Source: Thermodesulfobacteriota bacterium
GTDB lineage: Bacteria > Desulfobacterota > DSM-4660 > Desulfatiglandales > Desulfatiglandaceae
Direction of reading: 5' to 3'
Assembly (NCBI GenBank): GCA_028278625.1
Contig: JANQDY010000197.1
Span: 1-10,793, forward strand
DNA length: 10,793 bases
In this document: positions 6,499-10,793 of the stretch, in pieces
How positions within the stretch are numbered: position 1 is the stretch's first letter
Layout: each line of letters begins with the position of its first letter
Notes under the pieces: generated by a model
Databases searched by the model: none
Told to the model about the DNA's origin: nothing
The model's input: the letters and a program-made list of their open reading frames with translations, nothing else
Program-made: the position numbers and the translations under genes

Positions 6499-9159
6499 TC
6501 ACCATAAGCGTTTGTTGAATACCCATTTCTCGATCATTTCATAAACCAACTCGCGCCTGATCGGTTTCGGGACATAATCATTCATGCCCGCGTCAATGCA
6601 CAAATCCCTGTCCCCCTTCATGGCATGGGCGGTCATGGCCACGATGGGGAGTAAGGAGAAACCAAGCGCTCTGATCCTCCGTGTCGCTTCAAGACCATCC
6701 ATCTCCGGCATCTGGACGTCCATGAAGATCAGGTCGATCGTATCTGGCCCGGCCATCAGTTTATCAACCGCCTCTTTGCCGTTATCGGCGACCGTGACCT
6801 GATATCCGGCTTTTGTCAGCATGATTTTCGCCAGTTTCTGGTTGACCGGATTGTCTTCCGCTAAAAGGATTCGAACGGATCGTTTCATCTCCTCCCGAAC
6901 TGAATACTGGGTAATGATCTCGGTTTTTTCAATAGGGGCTTTTTTCCCAGGGTCCGCCTTTCCGCCGATAATCCGCTCCAACATGTGGTAGAGCCTTTGT
7001 CTTCGTATGGGCTTGCCCAGGAACCCGTCAAATCCCACATCCTTACATTTTTTGGCATCACGGTCCATCAAGGATGACAGGGCGATGAGAGGGATGCCGC
7101 GGATTGAATTCTGGGTTTCCCTGCTCGAAGCGCTGAAGGTTCGAATCTCTTTTGCTATCTCATAACCGCTCATGGAAGGCATCTGGATATCCGTGATACA
7201 GACGTGGAAGTGCTCATTTTCACCAAGGGATCTTAGAAGGACCGGCAAAACCTCTTTGCCGGTGTTTAGCGCCTCCACGCCCATGCCCGCCAGTTCAAGA
7301 TGTTGGGTCAGTATGTCAAGGTTGGTCCGGTTGTCGTCCACAATCAACGCTTTTTTTCCGGCCAGGGATACGGGAGCGTATGGTTTGGTTTCTTTGGTTT
7401 CCGATTTTCCCATCCATCCCGTGAAATGAAAAATGCTTCCTTTCCCTTCTTCACTTTCAACCCAAACGTCTCCTTCCATGAGAGCGGATATCTTTCTGGA
7501 AATGGATAGCCCAAGACCGGTTCCTCCGTATTTCCGGGTAATTGAACCGTCGGCCTGCCTGAAGGGCTCAAAGATGCTGTCCAATTTGTCCCTTGGAATG
7601 CCGATGCCGGTATCCCTCACCTTGACGTGAAGCTTGATACGATCCTCATCCTCCGCTTCAACATCCAGGGAGAGTTCGATTTCTCCGGACTCGGTGAACT
7701 TGGGAGCGTTTCCCATGAGATTGCTCAAAACCTGCCGGAACCGCGTGGGGTCTCCCTTGATAATGTGGGGCACGTTATCGCCGATGTGGCAGAGGATCTC
7801 GATGGGCTTTGTCCCGATTCTCGGCCGGATCACATCACAGACGTCGTAAGCCAGAAGCTCCGGATCGAAGTCGATCTCTTCAAAATCGAGATCTCCCGCT
7901 TCAATCTTGGAAAAATCAAGGATATCGTTGATCAGGGAGATCAGGGCCTCTCCGCTTGTCCTAATGGTCTTTAGATAGTCCTTCTGCATTTCATCCAGGG
8001 AGGTCTCCAACATCATCTCGGTAAAGCCGATCACAGCGTTCATGGGGGTGCGGATCTCATGGCTCATGTTGGCCAGAAATTCGCTTTTGGCCTTGTTTGC
8101 CACTTCGGAAGCCTCCTTGGCCCTCTGAAGTTCCGTTTCAGTCCGCTTTTGCTGTGAAATGTCGAAAAAGGTTTCCATGAGATGACGTCGGCCGTCCAAC
8201 ATAATGGTAGATACGGTCTTGACGATGGGAATGGGGTCCTTTTGGTGGTTGATCAACATCCCCTCGGAATTGTCCAGTTCTTGTCCAAGATCGCTTATGG
8301 GGCAGGCCCCTTTGCTTGCCGGGCACACAAAGGCATGACAAACGGATCCGATAATCTTCTCTCTGGGAAGACCGACCAGATGGGCTGCCACGGGATTCAC
8401 ATCCACGATGCGGTGGGTTTCGGCTTCGATCACAAAGACCCCCGCCTGAACGGAATTGTAGAGGGTCTTGAGGCGCTGTTCGCTCTCCTTAAGCCCCTGT
8501 TCGGTTTTTTTTCGCCTGAGGAGCTCTTTTTTGGCCATGGAAACCGCCGCGGAGGTCTGGTTCCGCAGGCTTTCCGCCGTCTTGGCGGTGAGACAGATGT
8601 AGAGATTGACAATATAGAGCATGAGCATCTTTGCAAGTTCCACGGGCCACACAACGGAGATATGTTCCACAAAGATCAAATAGAGCAGCATCAGGAAATA
8701 GCTCAGAATCGAGAGGTGCGCGAAAAAGAGGACCCTCAGAAAATGGGTGTTGGTCTGGTCGGCAACGCGCACGATTAAAAGGAAAAAGAGCCAGCTCTTG
8801 TTGCCGCCCGTAAAATAGATGGCCGTCGTAAAAGCGAAGATATCCACGGAGAGGAAGAAAACACCCAGGTCGAACCGTTTGACCCGGCGGAAAAAGAGTG
8901 CCAGTAGCACCCATGAGAGGAAGGTATATCCCAGAAGAATTGCCGAAAGCAGCATGAAAAGGGGCCAGGAAAAGGACTTTAGAAGGATTTGATTGTGCAG
9001 AAAGGCCAAGAAGAGGAGGAGAAGGAAGCCCAGGAGCCTGAGACGGGGCATCTGGATCACATTGAGGTAATACCGCCGCGATTCCTTCATTCTCCGAGCC
9101 ACTGCCGGGTCCAACGCCATCTGGCCGGTATCATTCGTCTGTTCTTTGTTTACCGCCAC
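6499..9159 (-). CDS. Membrane-bound hybrid histidine kinase (TM-PAS-HisKA-HATPase-REC-REC)
   Basis: The 886-residue protein starts at GTG 9159, 6 nt after AAGGA. Residues 38-192 hold about six membrane helices. A PAS domain follows (about 226-340) with a cysteine motif, C274-C279-C286 in [16 protein letters not shown], that may bind a metal or respond to redox. The kinase core has the phosphorylated His H367 in [12 protein letters not shown], the N-box NLMGNAPKF (N484), G1 DTGIGI (D516), F-box EPFRQ and G2 GGTGLGL (545-551). Two receivers follow: REC1 with D657 and K716, REC2 with D814 and K865. No HPt domain is fused, so a separate phosphotransfer protein or direct transfer is expected. It resembles BarA-type phosphorelay sensors in layout; the signal is unknown. 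All catalytic residues are present, unlike the kinases at the left end. The gene converges on ogt, with a 40 bp gap. Confidence 0.93.
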   Translation of the reverse strand: MAVNKEQTNDTGQMALDPAVARRMKESRRYYLNVIQMPRLRLLGFLLLLFLAFLHNQILLKSFSWPLFMLLSAILLGYTFLSWVLLALFFRRVKRFDLGVFFLSVDIFAFTTAIYFTGGNKSWLFFLLIVRVADQTNTHFLRVLFFAHLSILSYFLMLLYLIFVEHISVVWPVELAKMLMLYIVNLYICLTAKTAESLRNQTSAAVSMAKKELLRRKKTEQGLKESEQRLKTLYNSVQAGVFVIEAETHRIVDVNPVAAHLVGLPREKIIGSVCHAFVCPASKGACPISDLGQELDNSEGMLINHQKDPIPIVKTVSTIMLDGRRHLMETFFDISQQKRTETELQRAKEASEVANKAKSEFLANMSHEIRTPMNAVIGFTEMMLETSLDEMQKDYLKTIRTSGEALISLINDILDFSKIEAGDLDFEEIDFDPELLAYDVCDVIRPRIGTKPIEILCHIGDNVPHIIKGDPTRFRQVLSNLMGNAPKFTESGEIELSLDVEAEDEDRIKLHVKVRDTGIGIPRDKLDSIFEPFRQADGSITRKYGGTGLGLSISRKISALMEGDVWVESEEGKGSIFHFTGWMGKSETKETKPYAPVSLAGKKALIVDDNRTNLDILTQHLELAGMGVEALNTGKEVLPVLLRSLGENEHFHVCITDIQMPSMSGYEIAKEIRTFSASSRETQNSIRGIPLIALSSLMDRDAKKCKDVGFDGFLGKPIRRQRLYHMLERIIGGKADPGKKAPIEKTEIITQYSVREEMKRSVRILLAEDNPVNQKLAKIMLTKAGYQVTVADNGKEAVDKLMAGPDTIDLIFMDVQMPEMDGLEATRRIRALGFSLLPIVAMTAHAMKGDRDLCIDAGMNDYVPKPIRRELVYEMIEKWVFNKRLW

Positions 9160-9246
9160 GAATCATCCTTTTTGATACCATTCAAATCCCGGCAACGGAT
9201 AATGTATTTCCTATCCCGCCAGAAACGTGATTCGCCATCGACACCC

Positions 9247-9275
9247 AGCATAACAAGGCGTCATCGTTTTATCAA
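9247..9275 (-). promoter_or_regulatory. Candidate promoter of the hybrid kinase
   Basis: On the minus strand TTGATA (9275-9270) is separated by exactly 17 nt from TATGCT (9252-9247). The -35 matches five of six and the -10 four of six consensus bases. It would start transcription near 9240, leaving a leader of about 80 nt before GTG 9159. Confidence 0.35.
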
Positions 9276-9379
9276 GGAGAGCGGACATGGATGAATTCAT
9301 CGGCCGATTCAACTATTTTACTTGCTTGCCGTAGGTCCTCAATTTCCTCTTGTAAAGAGTTGGGGCAAGTCTTAATCAT
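9272..9379 (-). other. Small open frame with cysteine-containing start, coding status uncertain
   Basis: On the minus strand a 35-codon frame begins MIKTCPNSLQEEIEDL and continues with helical, charge-balanced text to a stop at 9272. Upstream in the same frame lie two more cysteines (CKGC), and the whole open frame extends to 9484. The composition looks more protein-like than random, but the start lacks a clear ribosome binding site, and the frame is antisense to the toxin promoter. It may be a relic or chance. Confidence 0.2.
9287..9334 (+). other. 15-codon mini-ORF with strong ribosome binding site (leader peptide or gene-start relic)
   Basis: AAGGAGA (9274-9280) lies 6 nt before ATG 9287, an ideal arrangement, yet the frame encodes only MDEFIGRFNYFTCLP before TAG 9332-9334. 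The strong signal without a gene body suggests either a short peptide or the surviving 5' end of a gene whose body was replaced when the toxin-antitoxin module came in. It is transcribed away from the hybrid kinase. Confidence 0.3.
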
Positions 9380-9413
9380 AAAAAGAGGCCTTGATCGAGA
9401 GCAACCCTTACAA

Positions 9414-9442
9414 TTGACAACATTTTTTGATGTTGTTATTAT
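9414..9442 (+). promoter_or_regulatory. Near-consensus sigma-70 promoter of the toxin-antitoxin pair
   Basis: TTGACA (9414-9419) and TATTAT (9437-9442) are separated by exactly 17 nt; eleven of twelve bases match consensus. Transcription would begin about 7 nt downstream, at 9449-9450, which is the A of the ATG at 9450. No other promoter of this quality is seen in the window. Confidence 0.75.
9417..9436 (+). repeat. Perfect 7-bp inverted repeat within the promoter spacer, likely operator
   Basis: ACAACAT (9417-9423) and ATGTTGT (9430-9436) are exact reverse complements separated by six bases (TTTTTG). The repeat overlaps the end of the -35 and fills the spacer up to the -10. A third partial copy, CAACAT, lies at 9446-9451 over the predicted transcription start. 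The position suits a repressor, most simply the DNA-binding partner encoded by the second gene of the module; that link is inference. Confidence 0.6.
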
Positions 9443-9449
9443 GTCCAAC

Positions 9450-9746
9450 ATGGAGGCCGTTGAACTCATTTGCACCCGCATCATCTACTCGGAATCGGCA
9501 TTTGCTGAGTTGGTATTGTGGCGTCTTCCAGAATCACTTGACGGGTCCCTACACAAGTTTAAATACAGACTGGCGTATGTGGTGAATGGTGAATGTGTTT
9601 TGCGCTATGATAATGAAGCCGGCAAGGGCGATCATCGACATTTCGGGGAAGCGGAAAGCGCCTATCTATTCACATCACCGGAACAGTTGATCGCTGATTT
9701 CCAGAAGGATATCGAGAGGTGGAGAAATGAAGACCGTAATTCTTGA
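9450..9746 (+). CDS. tumE: TumE/DUF6516-family toxin of a toxin-antitoxin pair
   Basis: The 98-residue protein starts MEAVELICTRIIYSESAF and carries the family core KYRLAYVVNGECVLRYDNEAG, then GDHRHFGEAESAYLF and LIADFQKDIERWR, matching my recollection of DUF6516 proteins annotated as TumE-type toxins. The biochemical target is not evident from sequence; the His/Arg-rich HRH segment may belong to a nuclease-like site, which is speculation. I chose ATG 9450 because the strong promoter places the transcript start there, making the mRNA leaderless; ATG 9441 (three residues longer) overlaps the -10 box and would not be transcribed from that promoter. The gene overlaps the next by 20 nt, typical of tightly coupled toxin-antitoxin pairs. 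Confidence 0.75.
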   Translation: MEAVELICTRIIYSESAFAELVLWRLPESLDGSLHKFKYRLAYVVNGECVLRYDNEAGKGDHRHFGEAESAYLFTSPEQLIADFQKDIERWRNEDRNS

Positions 9747-10074
9747 GGTAAGAAAACCCGACGACTCGATGGCGGATTTTTCGCGTGCTTGGACCACGGG
9801 CAAAGCTCAAGAGGCGGCCCGGATCAGCTTTTCGACACCTGAATTGCTCTGGAGAGTGTTAACGGCAAAACGCTGGTCAATACTCAAGGTTCTCTGCGGA
9901 GCGGGTCCCGTTTCTATCCGCGAAACGGCACGGCGCGTTGGGCGCGATGTCAAGGCCGTTCACGGTGACGTTACCGCACTGTTGAAAGCCGGAATTCTTG
10001 ATCGCACCAAGAGCGGGCGCATCATCTTTCCATATGAAGCCGTGAAAGTGGAATTTCTATTAAATGCGGCATGA
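9727..10074 (+). CDS. tumA: HVO_A0114-type winged-helix DNA-binding protein, probable antitoxin and autoregulator
   Basis: The 115-residue protein starts at ATG 9727 with GGAG 3 nt upstream, inside the toxin gene. After an N-terminal segment of about 35 residues it shows a winged helix-turn-helix: STPELLWRVLTAKRWSILKV, then GPVSIRETARRVGRDVKAVH as the helix-turn-helix, VTALLKAGILDR as the third helix region, and GRIIFPYEAV as the wing. Proteins of this kind are regularly the partner of DUF6516/TumE toxins and are presumed to neutralise the toxin and repress the shared promoter. The order toxin-then-antitoxin is the reverse of most type II modules but usual here, as in higBA. The inverted repeat in the promoter is its likely binding site. 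Confidence 0.75.
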   Translation: MKTVILEVRKPDDSMADFSRAWTTGKAQEAARISFSTPELLWRVLTAKRWSILKVLCGAGPVSIRETARRVGRDVKAVHGDVTALLKAGILDRTKSGRIIFPYEAVKVEFLLNAA

Positions 10075-10077
10075 TTT

Positions 10078-10301
10078 TGTAAGCGCAATCAAAACGCCGT
10101 CTTCCTCTTTCAATGATTCCCGTGAGCCCTGATTTAACCGCTTTGTCTTTAAAATCAATGAATGTCAGTTTGATCAGTTCGTGGGCCTTGAGGGCATCGT
10201 CGATTGATCGGTTTAACGTCTCGGTGATCCCTTTCTGACCGATAAAGACCACCGGTTTGAGCTTGTGGGCAAGGCCCCTTAGGCATTCTCTCTTTGTTCA
10301 T
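10078..10301 (-). pseudogene. yhbY: yhbY relic (CRM-domain, ribosome assembly RNA-binding protein), frameshifted and 3'-truncated
   Basis: The minus strand encodes LRGLAHKLKPVVFIGQKGIT followed by DDALKAHELIKLTF and GLTGIIE. This is the CRS1/YhbY core, including the GxxG-type loop (GQKG), which in E. coli YhbY is part of a 50S-subunit-associated RNA-binding protein. ATG 10301 begins MNKER in one frame, but the core is read in another, in which TGA lies nine codons before the LAH motif. Near 10110 the frame must change again to reach EEDGVLIALT. Homology then ends at about 10078, so the last beta strand region (normally around ILYRP) is missing. The homologous sequence stops only 4 bp beyond the tumA stop codon on the opposite strand. 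A functional product is very unlikely. Confidence 0.72.
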
Positions 10302-10331
10302 GGGTGAAGAAATACTGATAGAAGTGCTTTA

Positions 10332-10793
10332 TTACTTGCTTTTTCCTCGATTGATCCCCAATTTCTTCATTCGAAAACGCAGTGTGCTTTCGTTAATGTT
10401 GAGGAGTTCCGCGGCACCGCCTTTCCCTGCGACTTTGCCGCCAGCATATTCCAGCACCAGGCGAATATGATTTGCCGTGGCCTGGTTCAATGTCATTACG
10501 TTTTCCGCTGATTGAATCGGGCTTTGATCTTCCAGAACCTTGGCGGCGATGTTCAATTCGGGGATTATCAAGTGCCCCCCTCGGGAAAGGATGAGCGCCC
10601 TTTCTACAATATTCTGGAGTTCGCGAACGTTGCCGGGCCAGTCATATACCTTGAGCCGCTCAAGTGTGTGGGTGTCAATCTCCGGTATATGCAGAAGATT
10701 CATTTCCTGGGCCTTGCGTTCTACGAAATACTGGACGAGTGACGGGATATCATCGCGCCTCAGACGGAGCGGTGGGATACGAATCGGCAGTAC
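10332..10793 (-). CDS. Sigma-54-dependent transcriptional activator, C-terminal part (runs off right edge)
   Basis: The window holds the last 153 residues. They begin with LPIRIPPLRLRRDDIPSLVQ, the conserved end of the AAA+ domain after sensor I. They continue with the sensor II motif YDWPGNVRELQNIVERALIL, whose arginine contacts nucleotide. A linker then leads to a Fis-type helix-turn-helix, ATANHIRLVLEYAGGKVAGKGGAAELLNINESTLRFRMKKLGI. The close NESTLRFRMKKLGI ending is that of FhlA/NtrC-like activators, frequent in Desulfobacterota. The Walker motifs, the GAFTGA loop and any sensory domain lie outside the window, so the signal and targets cannot be told. It reads towards the yhbY relic, with about 30 bp between. 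Confidence 0.92.
   Translation of the reverse strand, partial: VLPIRIPPLRLRRDDIPSLVQYFVERKAQEMNLLHIPEIDTHTLERLKVYDWPGNVRELQNIVERALILSRGGHLIIPELNIAAKVLEDQSPIQSAENVMTLNQATANHIRLVLEYAGGKVAGKGGAAELLNINESTLRFRMKKLGINRGKSK

Noticed and set aside
8182..8778. 198-codon plus-strand frame inside the hybrid kinase
   Set aside because: It is antisense to membrane helices and the PAS domain of an intact gene, with no ribosome site or domain signature.
9291..9449. Toxin start at ATG 9291, adding about 50 residues
   Set aside because: The extension contains the consensus promoter and operator and has no family-like sequence.
1..10793. CRISPR arrays, tRNA/rRNA genes, IS elements or transposase genes
   Set aside because: No regularly spaced repeats, no RNA gene motifs and no transposase-like reading frames were seen on either strand.

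Overview
The window reads like chromosomal DNA from a Desulfobacterota (deltaproteobacterial) organism. This is an inference from the mix of gene families: several large PAS/GAF hybrid histidine kinases, a PAS domain carrying the CPASxGxCPI-type cysteine motif, an FhlA/NtrC-like sigma-54 activator tail, and an Ada-AlkA fusion protein. No 16S or other taxonomic marker is present.

Layout. Positions 1-2401 (minus strand) hold two decayed sensor-kinase genes. The upstream one (2401 to 888) has HAMP, GAF, a coiled coil and an H-box, but no start, a frameshift and no ATPase domain. The downstream one (916 to off the left edge) has a receiver, half a PAS domain and then the end of an ATPase domain in another reading frame. 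Positions 2375-4274 (plus strand) hold a VOC/glyoxalase-fold protein started at TTG, a secreted or membrane-anchored Tim44-like protein, a short relic of a response-regulator receiver, and a small four-helix membrane protein. Positions 4313-4490 hold a possible two-frame relic of a small protein. Positions 4525-6458 form an alkylation-repair pair: an Ada/AraC/AlkA fusion and an Ogt methyltransferase. Positions 6499-9159 (minus) carry a complete hybrid histidine kinase with six or so membrane helices, PAS, kinase core and two receivers. Positions 9414-10074 (plus) carry a two-gene module of the TumE/TumA (DUF6516 / HVO_A0114-like) toxin-antitoxin type, with a near-consensus sigma-70 promoter whose spacer is a perfect inverted repeat. 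Positions 10078-10301 (minus) hold a broken yhbY (CRM-domain ribosome assembly factor), and 10332-10793 the C-terminal end of a sigma-54-dependent activator.

What stands out. The intact genes form coherent units: repair of DNA alkylation, a membrane two-component sensor, and a self-regulated toxin-antitoxin pair. Between them lies an unusual number of deletion scars. Kinase domains are removed at or near domain borders, a receiver ends at its phospho-acceptor Asp and runs straight into another gene, and yhbY is cut 4 bp beyond the antitoxin stop codon. Either this lineage is losing sensory genes by small deletions and frameshifts at A-runs, or the assembly contains collapsed segments. Read mapping across the listed junctions would tell these apart. 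The best candidate for new regulation is the toxin-antitoxin promoter, which predicts a leaderless toxin mRNA and an operator embedded between -35 and -10.
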